Assembly: GCA_946811185.2 (NCBI GenBank)
Contig: OX328109.1
Span: forward strand, 42,268,129-42,332,128
Direction of reading: 5' to 3'
Source of the DNA: Hippopus hippopus
Lineage: Eukaryota > Mollusca > Bivalvia > Cardiida > Cardiidae
DNA length: 64,000 nucleotides
Shown: piece after piece, positions 11,937-23,700 of the stretch
Layout: each line of letters starts with the position of its first letter
Numbering within the stretch: position 1 is the first letter of the stretch
The notes under the pieces: generated by a model
The model's database searches: none
The model's input: only the letters and a program-made list of their open reading frames with translations
Told to the model about the DNA's origin: nothing
Translations under genes and position numbers: made by a program

Positions 11937-12334
11937 TATTTCATGCTTTCCGGTAGGTTATCCAGAAATATCGGTGAAATATTTTTCGATATTTCATGGT
12001 TACGATCGGTGAAAATACCGATTTTTATATTCTAACTCTTCATTCAAAGGTGGAAACTGTCGTTCCCGCGCACTAGTTACCTAGGTAAAATGCGCCTGCC
12101 TCACAACCAGATGGAAATATGACGTAATTTACCTTACATTGTAAATTGTAATGCGTTGCTATGAAGAGGGGGTACGCCACGGGGAATAACCGAAAAGAAC
12201 TGTACTGGATTTTGATTAAGTTCCCCCCCCCCCCAAAGGGTTAAAAGCATGAAATAGAATATTTGTTTTTTACGGTGAAAGATCGAAATTTATTTCATCG
12301 AGTGAACGTCATCGGTAATATTTTCACGAGTGGA
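11937..12334 (+). mobile_element. Family I element, copy 1
   Basis: From TATTTCATGCTTTCCGGTAG to TATTTTCACGAGTGG. Shared with 31899-32352 and 62889-63388. The second arm of the terminal hairpin seen in those copies is missing; the element is joined at 12334 to a piece of family F. Confidence 0.75.
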
Positions 12335-12386
12335 GATTAAGACTAAGAAAGCTCTTAAGAATGGTCGATGAATACAAACCCAGAGG
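12335..12386 (+). repeat. Family F end fragment
   Basis: AGATTAAGACTAAGAAAGCT to GAATGGTCGATGAATACAAA is the right end of F, fused to the truncated family I element. Confidence 0.6.
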
Positions 12387-12445
12387 TCACGAATCGCCTG
12401 ACGTTAGTTAACGTAAATTGATTAAATGAAAGAGAACTTTGCCCC

Positions 12446-12681
12446 TGGCGCGCTGTCTGCGATATTTAATCCATTTTATCAAGCAGACGACTTTCTTTTT
12501 GCACATTGCAGCAGATTACTTCGAAAACATTGTGGTGAAAAGAGAAACTGCTCGTAACGAGCAATTTCTCTTTTCGCCACAATGTTTTTACTTTTATTCT
12601 GTTCATGTTGAATACCTGTGTTCTACAAGGATGTTTGCGAAATCGTCTGCTTTAAATTTGATTCAGAAAGTAAAGGGTTAA
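12446..12681 (+). repeat. Family E MITE, variant loop
   Basis: Hairpin 12522-12588 has tip GCTCGTAACGAGC instead of the usual GCTGGTAACCAGC; both arms changed together, keeping base pairing. Ends with AAAGTAAAGGGTTAA. Confidence 0.75.
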
Positions 12682-12856
12682 CAGGCGTCCACCCTTATAG
12701 ATCTAACAATTATAACCTCTCAGACACACGCAATACGGCTCTCTGTAATTATGATACATGGCAAAAAATTCAAGGTAATTAATACCAGTATAATGTGTTT
12801 ATATTCAAAATCGTAATTTTGCATCTAGTTCTTATTTTGACAATGGTCGTGATGAC

Positions 12857-13056
12857 TTAAGGATAGGGCACCCTAATGGGATTCGTGTAACATCGCCTTT
12901 CATTGTACGGATTCGGCTAAGATTCGGGTAATCTGTAATCGATGCGGGGAACCAGTATCTATCGGCCGATCGATTACGGATTACCCGAGTCTAAGCCGAA
13001 TCCGTACGTTTTGCGGCGATAAAAAGCGATGTTACACGAATCCGCCTATAAGATTC
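12857..13056. repeat. Family G long-hairpin MITE, copy 1
   Basis: Nearly the whole 200 bp folds on itself: GGATTCGTGTAACATCGCC mirrors GCGATGTTACACGAATCC, and GATTCGGCTAAGATTCGGG mirrors CCCGAGTCTAAGCCGAATCC. A second copy is at 61349-61568. Confidence 0.85.
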
Positions 13057-13089
13057 CATTTGAAACTTCAAACTTGTTCTAATAATAGC

Positions 13090-13510
13090 GCTGGCTTTTG
13101 ACTTTTTGGTACTGATAAAGAAGAAATAAATGGTAAATTGCGATTGGTAAAAAAACGTGAACATGTTTGTTCGGCGGGCCCTGCTGCCATATTTGCTCGC
13201 ACATTTATGAGACTACTATTTACTCCGCTAGGTGATACCGCGGGGCCTTGATTCATACAATAGCAGATTAAAGTAATAAGAATAATTTGGATTATTTGTT
13301 CTATTTGGATTTTTTTTTTTTTTTTTTTTTTAATACACATTACCCAATAACTCAATATTACTTTTCAACAAAATGAAAAACGGTGAGGAAAAAGAGGCAA
13401 TTGCTCGTTAGGTTACTTTTTATCATTTTACTTCATATCGAGCCACAAAAGAGTTTCAATCTTCAGATTCTAGTATATCTTACGCCGTCCATCTTTTTTA
13501 AAGATATTTC
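13090..13510 (+). repeat. Family J repeat, copy 1
   Basis: Shares CTGGCTTTTGAC...TTTTTGGTACTGATAAA, CAAAATGAAAAACGGTGAGG and ACGCCGTC...ATCTTTTTTAAAGATATTTC with copies at 30264 and 19491. Contains a poly-T tract at 13312-13332. Confidence 0.7.
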
Positions 13511-15412
13511 TTGTTCATATTCAAATGTAAACAGCTACCTAAAGAGCATGGGTCCACCCAGGCACAAGCGATAGTTCTCTCTCTGATTGCAGAATAGGGC
13601 GAACTTTGCATTTGAAACCTTACTTTTCCTTTTATTTCTATCTCTTGTTGTTGGACTAGGACTATAAAAACCCTATCTTTCCTTATATCTCCATCTTTTT
13701 TTACCATGGCTAATAATATAAATCATTCCTACCTAAATGTACTGAGCACTACTTTAGAACGAGCAGTCTCATTTGTCAATCAAACCCACTTAGGCACATG
13801 CAGTTTAAGACTCTCTGGGACAATATTGCAGGTTAGCGATTTTCAGGTTGATGGATTTTTCGTTTAAAACCCAACTCTTCCTTCTATTACTTTTTTCTTT
13901 ACCATAGTCAATGGTAGTTTTCATATCGAACTGTAAACTGCTACATGTTTTAGCCAAGGGCTTGTCCCACATATACCAGGAAATATGAAGCTGTACTCTG
14001 TTGCCAATTTGCAATTAAATTAAAACGAAATGTACGAAATATTGATAAGTAATTCTTAAAGTTCCCCAACTACTCATTTTGAGAGAAATATAGAAATGTG
14101 TTTAAATCAATAAATTAGCAATATCTATGTCCCCAAGGAATAAAAAGAAGTTTCAGATTTGTTATTGGAAATGAATCTTGGTCTGGAGAAAACTATGTCA
14201 AGTCAGAATTGTAGACAATGTGGGAGTGTATCGCCAGTCATTTGCATACCCCCGTCTAAAAACAGAAGGCTAGAGTACTTGTTGATTCAAAACGGGAAAT
14301 GGCGCACTCGTCTATTTGTTGGATCATGTCTTTTCCCCTTCTTTCAGCTATCCATAAACGCTAAATATTAATGTACACGTATACGAAATTTACATTTCTA
14401 CTATCTTTGAAATCATTCCACTGCACTCTCAATATAAAATTCCGACATCCTAGCGTAAACTGCTGCTGGGTTCTTGTGACATAGATTTTTGCGACAGTAT
14501 ACCTATCACTGTGTAGAGTATCTCGCAGTAACGTGACAAGCATCATATGATATCCTCAATTAAACGAGTGGATAGCCGCAAAATCCAAAATTGCGTTTTC
14601 TCTCCATCGTGATCTGTGCAATCTCGCAACCGCCAGGTGTAATATTTGTCATGAAGCCAGACATGGTTTAATAAAATACCGGCGAAATTTGTTATATTTG
14701 GCTTAAAATGTATATAGGGAACTTTAAAAGAAGATTTGAATCAACAGTTGACTGAACAAGGAATTGATCAGTAAAATCGATTTAACTTGGAAATATGCGT
14801 GTTCATTTATTGGGCGCTAAACGCCATTTTGAACTGTATATCAGTTTAAGGCAGCTAGTACGCCTAACAATGAGTTGTTGGAGTTAGATCACTTGAACAG
14901 TCACCGACAATCTTACTATGTAGTAGGTGGATTTCCCACGTAAATGAAGTTTTTTTTTTTTGTAATCTGTGAGGGAAGAATGAAAGTTGCCAAAAAAAGG
15001 GGGGAAAGCCGAGATTTGAGTCTGATTACCTGTTCTACGCTCATGACTGCTGATCTATAAGGACAAAGCAAATACGAATCAATCAAGACAGGCCAACTTC
15101 GGTTACTTCAGTACTTTGATTTATGTATAAATCTTGTCCAGTGCTCATAGAGCTGCATGAATATCAAAAGTTATCTACATCTAGATTGGGATCATATACT
15201 AACTTCTTAACTTAAGGTTAGAGCTTCCATTTATTTCCTCTTATAAAACTACAACTTGAATGATAGCAATTTCTTTAGGTCCAAAGCATTATTCAATTTT
15301 TTACTAATACACTGTAAAGTGATAAAAGTAAATTAATAGACTTTTCTTTGTTGGGAAATTAGGCAAAGGTCTTTCAATTCCAAAAGCGTTTTTGTCAAAG
15401 ATTTAACTCGTC
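13511..15412. other. Unassigned stretch, weak internal repetition
   Basis: Between 13511 and 14010 weakly similar blocks recur (GGTCCACCCAGGCACA, AACCCACTTAGGCACA, TGTCCCACATATACCA), suggesting diverged tandem units continuing from family J. From 14010 to 15412 no repeat or exon was recognised. Confidence 0.35.
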
Positions 15413-15481
15413 AGCTGACAATGTAGATCTAAGCTCAGACTACACACACTCTGCAGTTTGATCTTAATCTACCTTGTCTGC
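15413..15481. repeat. Family A hairpin, decayed
   Basis: CAATGTAGATCTAAGCTCAG against CTTAATCTACCTTGTCTG, with several mismatches in the stem. Confidence 0.6.
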
Positions 15482-15639
15482 TCAAGGTCCCAAAAAGGCA
15501 TGTTGCAGTCTTAGGGTTAGGTTTTGGCACAAACCCTGTTTCAGAATGAATTCAATTTCTAGGAAGCAAAGGCCCTGTTGATTCAGTGCCCAATTACATG
15601 TTTTGTATTCAGTAATATCTGACTTTAAGGCAAGCTGTA

Positions 15640-15852
15640 CTAACCCATAGGCTGCTAAGCGCGACTTACTGAACTTTGGCTGACAGCGTAGATCAAGATC
15701 AGACTGCACAAAACGTGCAGTCTGATCTAGGATCTACACTGTCCGATAAGGAGACATATTTCCCCCCAAAATACCTTTGACAAAGAAGAACTTGGGTTTT
15801 TTACTGTCAGCTTGCAAGTTTCATTTGAATTTATGTAGCAGGAAAAGCGTTA
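15640..15852 (+). repeat. Family A MITE
   Basis: TAACCCATAGGCTGCTAAGC start, hairpin 15680-15745, ends TGTAGCAGGAAAAGCGTTAA. Confidence 0.85.
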
Positions 15853-16016
15853 AGCAGACTTCGATTGAGGCAGCATTTATTAAGCTGTAGGCATATATGT
15901 TATAATATTTTATTATATTCTTATCAGTGAATTACTGGAATTGCACAGTGAATAACACCACTAGTGATAATAAATACGGTATCATCACTAGCGACGATAT
16001 AGTTTTAGAATGTTTG

Positions 16017-16104
16017 CCGGTGTAATGCAGAGAAATGACCCTCCTCTACACAATGACCCATGGGTCATTTTGTAGGGAAGGGTCATTTCTCTGCATTACA
16101 CCGG
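16017..16104. repeat. 88-bp palindrome
   Basis: CCGGTGTAATGCAGAGAAAT is mirrored by ATTTCTCTGCATTACACCGG, and the centre AATGACCCATGGGTCATT is a perfect palindrome. Only a few mismatches and one bulge. Confidence 0.9.
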
Positions 16105-16203
16105 AACTACTTTTTCCTAGATTGCTCATATTGTACCATTCTTGATAATTATTAGAATAAAAAAGGGTGAATTAGAAATATAATAAATAAGATAATCAAT
16201 TGG

Positions 16204-16331
16204 TTGTGTGTGATATCAAAAGTCTGTTACTCGAATGGGGTGTGATGCGGTTAAAAAACTCGTCCTTCGGACTCGTTTTTTCAACCGCATCACACACCAT
16301 TCTAGTGACAGATTTTTCATATCACACACAA
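16204..16331. repeat. 128-bp palindrome
   Basis: TTGTGTGTGATATC mirrors ATATCACACACAA, and GTGTGATGCGGTTAAAAAAC mirrors GTTTTTTCAACCGCATCACAC. Loop near CGTCCTTCGGACTCG. Scattered mismatches show it is not recent. Confidence 0.9.
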
Positions 16332-16669
16332 GCAGTTGATTATCCTGTATTCAGTACTAAGCAAGCACCTGTCATAAGCAAGCACTTTTCCAATGTCTTT
16401 AAGGCGCTTGCTTAATATAAGTTGGACTGTATATGCATATAAAAGAGAGAAAATGCCAAAATATTCAGCTCATGCACGCAAGGGGAGAAATAACAAATGA
16501 AAATAGCTTATAACGTCGTTTAGTTAATCAAATATCCTGACCGTTGCTAAGGAGAAGTTTTACAATAATGCCAATTATTCTGTTTTTTCCGCTTATTCCG
16601 CCGAATTTGTATTCACTATCCGCAAACCCCTCACGGCGGCTAATCCTCAACTCTTTACCAGCTCGTTCT

Positions 16670-16905
16670 TTAACCCTTTACCTCACACACCCGAGTTTTA
16701 ACGACCCCCTAATAATAGGGTTTTTGAAATGTTAACATTGTGGGGAAAGAAGAAAATGCTGGTAAGTAGCATCTTCTCCCTTCTCCCACCATGTTTTCTA
16801 CTCTATCAAAGATAGAAATTGTCTTTTTAGCTACATACTATTTGTCGTCTGCAAATGCTTTCAGTTTGGTCGGGTCTAAAGTTTTGTTTTTTGGTAAAGA
16901 CTTAA
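16670..16905 (+). repeat. Family E MITE
   Basis: TTAACCCTTTACCTCACACA to TTTTGGTAAAGACTTAAC, hairpin about 16735-16795. First member of the run of E copies that continues to 17830. Confidence 0.85.
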
Positions 16906-17050
16906 CGTCCCGTAGGAAAAAGTTTGTTTTTTTTTTAAACATTATGGGAAAAAGGAGAAAATGCTGGTAACCAGCATTTTCTCCTTTTTCCCATAAAGTT
17001 TCTACACTTTCAAAGACTATATCCCGTCATCTGAGCCATATTTTGTCTGT
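16906..17050 (+). repeat. Family E MITE, ends lost
   Basis: The hairpin 16936-17000 is intact (GGAGAAAATGCTGGTAACCA), but the TTAA ends are not recognisable. It directly abuts the preceding copy. Confidence 0.75.
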
Positions 17051-17144
17051 TCTCCTCTTACAAAAAGGACTTCTTAAAGGATAATGTCGTCAGGTCTAAG
17101 AGTGCCAGATAATTGAAAATGAAATAGACATGTATCAGTCTCAA

Positions 17145-17830
17145 ACAGACGACATGATTTTAGTCTCGTCCATATTGAAAGCATTTGCAGACGATAAATC
17201 AAATGTGGAACGATTATTATGAATTGTCTTTGAAAGGGTTGAAAACGTTTGTGCGAAAAAGGAGAAAATGCTGGGTTTCAGCATTTTCTCCTTTTTTCCA
17301 CCATGTTTTCAGTAGCCTTGCTGGGGTCGTTAAAATTATGGAATTGTTTGACAGACGAGCGAATTTTAGACTCACACATATTTACAGCATTCGAAGACAA
17401 CAAATGACTTGTGGAACAAGAGTAGGCATTGTCTTTGAAAGGGTAAAAACATTGAGGGAAAAGGAGAAAATGCTGGGAACAAGCATTTTCTCCTTTTCCC
17501 ACTATGTTTTTAAAAAGCATTCTTTTTTCAGGGTCGTCGAAATAAAGGATTGTTTGACAGACGACAGAATTCAAGACTTGTCTACATCGAAAGCTTTTGC
17601 AGACGACAAATGAAATGAGGAACAATTTAGTACGAATTTTTTCTTCGAAAGTGCAGAAAACATTATGGAAAGAGGAGAAAATGCTGGTTACCAGCATTTT
17701 CTCCTCTTCCCATAATGTTTTCAAAAAACTCTCCTTCTCCGGAAGATTGGTGGGTATTGTCCTTTGAAGGGGTAGAAAACGTCAGAAAAATAGAGAATGT
17801 GGGAACCAGCATCTTCTCCTTCGTCGCCAA
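17145..17830 (-). repeat. Head-to-tail array of family E copies
   Basis: Minus-orientation E units with hairpin centres near 17275, 17480 and 17690, plus a decayed one near 17800; spacing about 205-210 bp, one E length. Each unit shares CTTTTGCAGACGACAAA-type and TTGTTTGACAGACGA-type segments. Two overlapping frames of more than 140 codons on opposite strands here are by-products of the palindromes. Confidence 0.85.
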
Positions 17831-17880
17831 AACAAGGGGTTGTATGGTACGGGATATTGCAATTAACATATACTAACACC

Positions 17881-18451
17881 GGTTTTTAAGGTTGTTTTTG
17901 TCAGAAATCTCACGAAAATTGGACATTTTAGACCCAATATCACACATTTGTAAAGATGACAACGACGACGATGATAATTGTGATGATGATGATTGTAGTG
18001 GTGGTGGTGGTGGTGGTGATGATGATGATCATGATCATGCAGTCTGATCTAAGGTCTATCCTGTCCGCTATCTGGTGCCGAACTATGGCCAAATCATAAT
18101 GTTAATTGAGTCTTGCTCTGTTAAAAGGGGCTTAACGGATCTGCACGATCTGTGCAGTCTGATCTTGATCTACACTGTCCGCAAAAGGTCTTTAAGTCGC
18201 GCTAAGCAGTTTAAGGGTTAAAACGGTTGCTGATTACAGCCTATTGCTATATTTTTCAAGAAACAGGCTATGCTACGTGTCATATTTCATAGAAAATTGC
18301 AATGGAATTTCATGGAATTGCCATGGAATTTCACAAGGAAGAATTATCTTGTTAAAGCAGACATCATAATCACTGCTTCTTCGGATTCACTACTGAGCAG
18401 ATGCTGTCATTTTTTTTATTCAAAATGCGACCAAAAACAACCTTAAAATCC
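17881..18451. mobile_element. Possible TIR element of about 570 bp
   Basis: TTTAAGGTTGTTTTTG at the left matches, inverted, CAAAAACAACCTTAAA at the right. Inside are a GAT/GGT microsatellite (17958-18036), half an A hairpin and the C/A junction. No coding frame seen. Confidence 0.4.
18110..18217 (+). repeat. Chimeric junction of family C and family A
   Basis: The first 30 bp are a C left end (CTTGCTCTGTTAAAAGGGGC...GATCTGCA). The rest is an A hairpin arm and right end (GTGCAGTCTGATCTTGATCT to AGCAGTTTAAGGGTTAA). The two meet at CTGCA, present in both families. Confidence 0.7.
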
Positions 18452-18849
18452 TTAACCTTAATATCCTTTGATAATCGTCGCTTGTGGCATAGAACACGTT
18501 CAACTGGCAGCTGATTTTCGACCATCGAATCAACAACAGTCTACATCCAAATTTTGCCTATCTGCCAAGGTGTCACACCACTGGTTTTTTGCCATATTGA
18601 AAATAGAATAAAATCGACCATCTTTGAAGTTTCACAGAACGCCTAATGGCAAACCTTTGGCTTTTCCATCTCGTGCTTTCAAAATACGTCCATAGTGCGT
18701 GAAAAATGCATTAAAAACAACATGTCAACCGATTGCGTTTTTCGCTAAATGTCAACAAACACAGGCACCCTAGAATTTGTCCTCTCAAAAACACCTATTC
18801 ACGGCCATGACCCCAAATTTTTGTTCCTCAACTGACACAAATTAATAAA
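18452..18849. other. Unassigned stretch
   Basis: No recognised repeat family or exon. Confidence 0.4.
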
Positions 18850-19041
18850 GTCAATATACAATAAAAACGCATCTAAGTGGTCCTCCACTGCCTAAATTTG
18901 AAGTAAATCTAAATTATATACCCCCAGGCGCTCTCAGCCCCATGTAACGGTGAAACAAAAGTGCTACTGCAAAATTTCACATGGGACTACTTTGGACTAC
19001 TACGACCCGAAAGCAGTCTTGCAGTGGTGCGACACCCCAAG
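18850..19041 (+). repeat. Family K repeat, copy 2
   Basis: Partner of 6460-6650; the best-matching block is TTTGAAGTAAATCTAAATTA at 18897. Confidence 0.65.
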
Positions 19042-19171
19042 CACAATTCTGCACGAGACGAGCATTTACGAGATGTAGTGAGAGGTTGCGAGACTTTGAA
19101 ATTCCATTAGCAGATTATTCATGCACATTATTCATTCACATGAATCGTCCTTGTCACAGCAGCTTTAACTT

Positions 19172-19381
19172 CTAACCCTTATTCTGATAAATATGTTAAA
19201 CAAAACTTCCAAGCTGATAGTACAAACGCGAGTGTTATTTCAACATTAATTTTTTGGAGAAAATTATCTCCTTATCGGACAGTGTAGATCCAAGATCAGA
19301 CTGCACGTTTTGTGCAGTCTGATCTTGATCTACACTGTCCGCAAAAGGTCAGTGTGTAGCGCTTAACAGCTTATGGGTTAA
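19172..19381 (-). repeat. Family A MITE
   Basis: Hairpin 19276-19341; flanks TAACCCTTATTCTGATAAAT and GCTTAACAGCTTATGGGTTA are the A ends in reverse orientation. Confidence 0.88.
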
Positions 19382-19490
19382 GTGTGTTGGATTTTGAACC
19401 TTCACATAATCTTTGCCGTTAATGAAAAGTTTCGCCAATTTTAGGATTCCTCCGTTATTTTCCAAGCAGGATTTTTTCGGCGTAACCTGA

Positions 19491-19646
19491 ATGTGCTGGC
19501 TTTTGATCTACTTTTTGGCACTGATAAAAAATGAATAAAGAGAAAATTGTGATTGGTCAAAATTATATACATGTTTATTCTAAGGGCCCCTGCTTATTTG
19601 TGTGCAAATTTATGCCGTCTATCTTTTTTAAAGATATTTCCTGATG
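19491..19646 (+). repeat. Family J repeat, internally deleted
   Basis: The start (GTGCTGGCTTTTGATCTAC) and end (ATGCCGTCTATCTTTTTTAA) of family J are present, but about 270 bp of the middle seen in the two longer copies is missing. Confidence 0.65.
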
Positions 19647-19736
19647 TCAATTTTGCGTTCTGTCTTACTGACGCATATAATAACCAATATCTCAGTAAAT
19701 TGGGCGTTGCCTGTTGTCTATCGAACAGTTCAGAAC

Positions 19737-20106
19737 GGCTACACTAGCAAACAGTTGTTGGCAAACACCACCAAACACCTTGTTTGCTGATGTTTTCAAA
19801 CAAAAATTTGCTAGTGTAGACCAGTCAGCAAACACAAGCAAACATCACCAAACAGTGTTTGGTGATGATTTGGGATGTTCATTTTTGTTTGCTCTGTTTG
19901 GTGGTGTCTAAAATATATTGACCAGTCAGAAGCTGTCATTTTATCATGTGATGGATGCATTACATGATCTTCAAACATCACCAAGCATTGTTTCCCATTG
20001 TTTGTTCTAGTATAGACATCCTACAGACAAACATGACTAAACTTCACAAAACCAGAGTTTGCTTGTGTTTGCAAGCAAATGTTTGCTCATGTAGACGGGC
20101 CTTCAC
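19737..20106. mobile_element. TIR element rich in CAAAC/GTTTG
   Basis: GGCTACACTAGCAAACA at the left mirrors TGTTTGCTCATGTAGACGGGCC at the right (inverted copies of a TCTACA-NTAGCAAACA motif). The interior is dense in CAAACA and its complement. No frame looks like transposase. Confidence 0.6.
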
Positions 20107-20368
20107 GGGAGCTACAACGGGTGCCAGTTTAAGAAATGCTGAAGCAACACGTTAATTTCCTTTGAAAATCAAGACGGGGGAGAGGGTAGGAGCACTTACG
20201 CTTAAGTAGAATGTTTAAACGTTCCGTTCTGAATTCTGATCGCGAGTACCGTCGGGCCTAACAGTCTAAACCAAGTTTTAAAACTCGAATATTCCGAATT
20301 CCAGTCTTGGCCTTGTGTAATGTCTTTGAAGGAAACGCACGAAAAATTTTCATGTGTAGAAATAAATT

Positions 20369-20627
20369 AGCCATGCTCTGTGAAAAGGAGGCTTAATGCA
20401 GTTGCAAAACGTATCGACTCAGGTCAGCCTGCGCAGTCCGCGCAGGCTGACCTGAGTCGATACTTTTTGCTGTTTGTCAATTTTCTGTATGTTCGAGGAC
20501 CAGTCTACCTCACGATTCAGTAATTTGTTAGACAAAATGGGTTTTGTAGATCCATAATTACGAAATGAAAATCTTGGTATGACGCATCAGGGAAATTCAT
20601 TAAACCCCACTTGGCAGGTCATGGCGC
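20369..20627 (+). repeat. Family C MITE next to an exon
   Basis: Full length with an intact palindrome (20419-20457). It ends only 38 bp before the splice acceptor of the UNC93-like exon at 20666, so it lies in the preceding intron just outside the polypyrimidine tract. Confidence 0.88.
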
Positions 20628-20665
20628 ATTAGTTCTTGTTATAATGTTCTTCCTCTTCATTTCAG

Positions 20666-20756
20666 TCGTTTGTCAACTGCACGATGGGCGTCTACAGTCT
20701 AGGACCAATCATGATGTGCTTTGGCGGTGTGAGCGCGCTTAGCTCTATTGTTATAG
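20666..20756 (+). CDS. UNC93-like exon (third from end)
   Basis: Acceptor TTCTTCCTCTTCATTTCAG, donor GTGAGT. Reads in frame from SFVNCTMGVYSLGPIMMC to SALSSIVI plus one base. One transmembrane segment (GPIMMCFGGVSALSSIVI). Confidence 0.9.
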
Positions 20757-23700
20757 GTGAGTCCATTTTCATCGTCAAGGTGATGTATTTCTTGCGTTTT
20801 CTTTTTTGTCTACAGTTCACGCGATAGAGGTAGGGACTAGTCAGAGTTCTAGTCATGCTACAGGCATTAAAAAAGACGCCGCCTCTTGCAAAGGACTCTT
20901 CTTCTTCTTCTTCTTCTTCTTCTTCTTCTTCTTCTTCTTCCTCCTCCTCCTCCTCCTTCTCTCCTTCTCCTCGTCTTCTTCTTCTTTTTTTTTTTTCTTC
21001 TCATTCATTTTTATCTTTTTCTCTTTATCTGACAATTAACGAGTTGTGGAAAAAGGAGACATTGCTGCGAATTTCGTTACGAGAGGTTATGATTGACAAC
21101 GAAATTAATATCCTATCTAAAAAATGCTTCAAATCATTTGAAGAAGAAAATGATAAAGCCATGCTCTGTGAAAAGGGGGTTTAATGCATCTGCAAAAAAG
21201 AATCGGCCCATGTCAGCCTGCCCAGACTGACATGGATCGAACCTTTAGGCTATTTGTAAATTTTCTACTTGTCCATGGACCACTCGTAATTAAGTTGTAA
21301 CAACTTGTTTTGCAATCAATGTAATGAATATGTCCTGCTAGGTTCAATGGTGAAAGTAGAACTCATAACCTGGAAGCCCGGGTTCGAGCCTCACTGGAAG
21401 CACAAGTTTTTTTGTGGGAGCGTCCTTAGGCAGAATGCTTCAGAGCCCTAGCCTAGTACTAGTGGAAGCGAGAAAAAACATGAATATGTGAGCTGTCACC
21501 TTGATACGACTGAAATACGAGTAACGTTGAAAGCGGCATAAAAAAACCACTAGTCAGTCGGTCGGTCGGTCGGTCGATCGATCGATCGGTCGGTCGGTCG
21601 GTCGGTCGGTCGGTCGGTCGGCCGGTCGGTCAATCAATCAATCAATCAATCAGTGTTTAAAACTGAACTATACTAAGCACTAATGCTACTGTTTAATCCG
21701 TCCTTAAAGTCCTGTTGTTGCGTGACAATTCACATTTTCACTGGATTATAAGTGAATCATACAAAAGAGGTACTTGTCGCTTAATCTATCTTAACAAAAC
21801 CTTTATAATATTTCATTCGCTACATAAGGAACAACATAGTTTATTTCAATGAAAGATCGATCCGAACATCTGTTTTCTTGGAATTATCATTTAATGTCAT
21901 ATCCACATGCAATCGGGATGTTTCTGTCATTATCCTAGGTCACAGAGATTGAATAAGATATTGCCCTACACTTTGCTCTCCTAAGGCTGCTAAAGTCAAC
22001 TCAACATGCTTTTGCGGACAGTGTAGATCAAGATCAGTCTGCACAGAACGTGCAGTCTGATCTTGGATCTACACTATCCGAGATGGTGAAATTTCTGCTC
22101 CGACGAAAGAGAAAAATGAAATCGCAGTATTCTGATTTATGCCACTTACTGATTGACTGTTCAATTTTCTTTTGATTTATTTACCGGTGAAAAGTCTTTG
22201 CCACGCAATCTTGAATTTCAACAATCCTATTGAGAAAGACGGCTTCCGAAAATATAGTGGAATAAGAAGAAAATGTTGGTAACCATTAAGTAATCGTCTG
22301 GAAATACTTTCAATTTGGATCAGTCTAAAATTTTGTCGTCTAATTACCTTTTGGTGTAGCTTTGCTCAAAGCATCCCTTTATAAATGAGCCGTGCTCTTG
22401 CAAAAGGCGGCTTGATGAATCTCCGTTATACACGATACTAGCCCAAGTCATCACATAATCATAGATCCATAGGAGCCACTTTTTTCAATAACCGACTTAA
22501 TCATGAGGTAGATTGTCCTTAGACATACAGAAAATTGACCAATAGCGAAAAGTTTCGGCCTAGGTCAGCCTGCGCGGACTGCGCAGGCTGACCTAGGTCG
22601 ATACTTTTCGCAGATGCATTAAGCCCCCTTTTCACAGAGCATGGCTCAAATATGAATGATTAATGAGGCATACTCTGTGAAAAGGAATCTAAATGCATTT
22701 GCAAAAAAAGTATAAACCCAGGTCAGCCTGCCTTTGGTAAAATTTCTGCCTGTCAAAGGACCAGTGTACTTAATGATTCAGTAGGTTTGTATACAAAACG
22801 GATTTTAGGGATCTATAATACTCTGATGACTTGCTTGGTATCATGCGTCACTGAGATACATTAAGCCCAGTTTTCACAGAGAATGCAAGTGCATGTGTAT
22901 TAATACAAAAAAAGACTCGTATATCTACTGAAAAAAAATATATATGGCGTAAGAGGACATGAAAAATGAATATCATTTATATGCCAAGGAAGTAGGTCTG
23001 CAGGGTGCCTCTAAATAAACGTGTCCACAATTTTGACCAACCACAAATTACTGTTTCTTAATTCCAATACATCAATACCAAGAAGTAGGTGAAAAGCCAG
23101 CGTAGTCACGTCCGATTAAAAAGAATAAACAGATAAACTTAAATGCATAAATACGAAAGAATTGTAACTTGCAATTTCCCCTTTTACCGCAATGTTTTCC
23201 CAAAGCTGTGTGCTGCATGAAATTGTCTGAAAGACATTCGTCTGGAGATGGTAATGTAGCAATATCTAAATCCAATCTTTTTAGCGGGTTTCCCTTTTTT
23301 TTATGTGGGGAGGGGGGCGTTTTCCGTGATACAAACATGCTTCTACGATTAGTATCAACTGAACACGCAAACAAGCGCATTTATTATATCATGTTTGCAT
23401 GTTAAACCGGCGTATTTTGTTGTAAACTTGGAAAATGAAATCAAATAACTTCAAATACATGTCAGTGAAGATTAAATTTTACCCGAAAGAATTATGTTGT
23501 CACGTCTCAAAGAAATTTCAACAGAATTATTTTCTTTGATTCATTGCGTCTTCCAAAACCTTACATCTCAGTCTGTAACGCACATAGCTCGCAGCTCACT
23601 GGCGGAGAGCTAGATCCTGGATTATGTCAAATTTGTTATAGGCATTTCGACAAGAATACAATGGGCATTCTACTCTGTGGCTTCAAGTTTTTTTTTTAGA

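Noticed and set aside
17185..17724. Overlapping frames of 142 (+) and 148 (-) codons
   Set aside because: They exist because family E hairpins read open on both strands; no domain, no splice context, and they cross several repeat units.
1..20665. Upstream UNC93 exons
   Set aside because: Looked for an exon ending in phase 0 before the SFVNCTMG exon; no segment with UNC93-like motifs was found, so the preceding exons are probably outside the window.
20806..21184. Serine-, phenylalanine- and lysine-rich frames
   Set aside because: Products of a CTT/CTC/T microsatellite.
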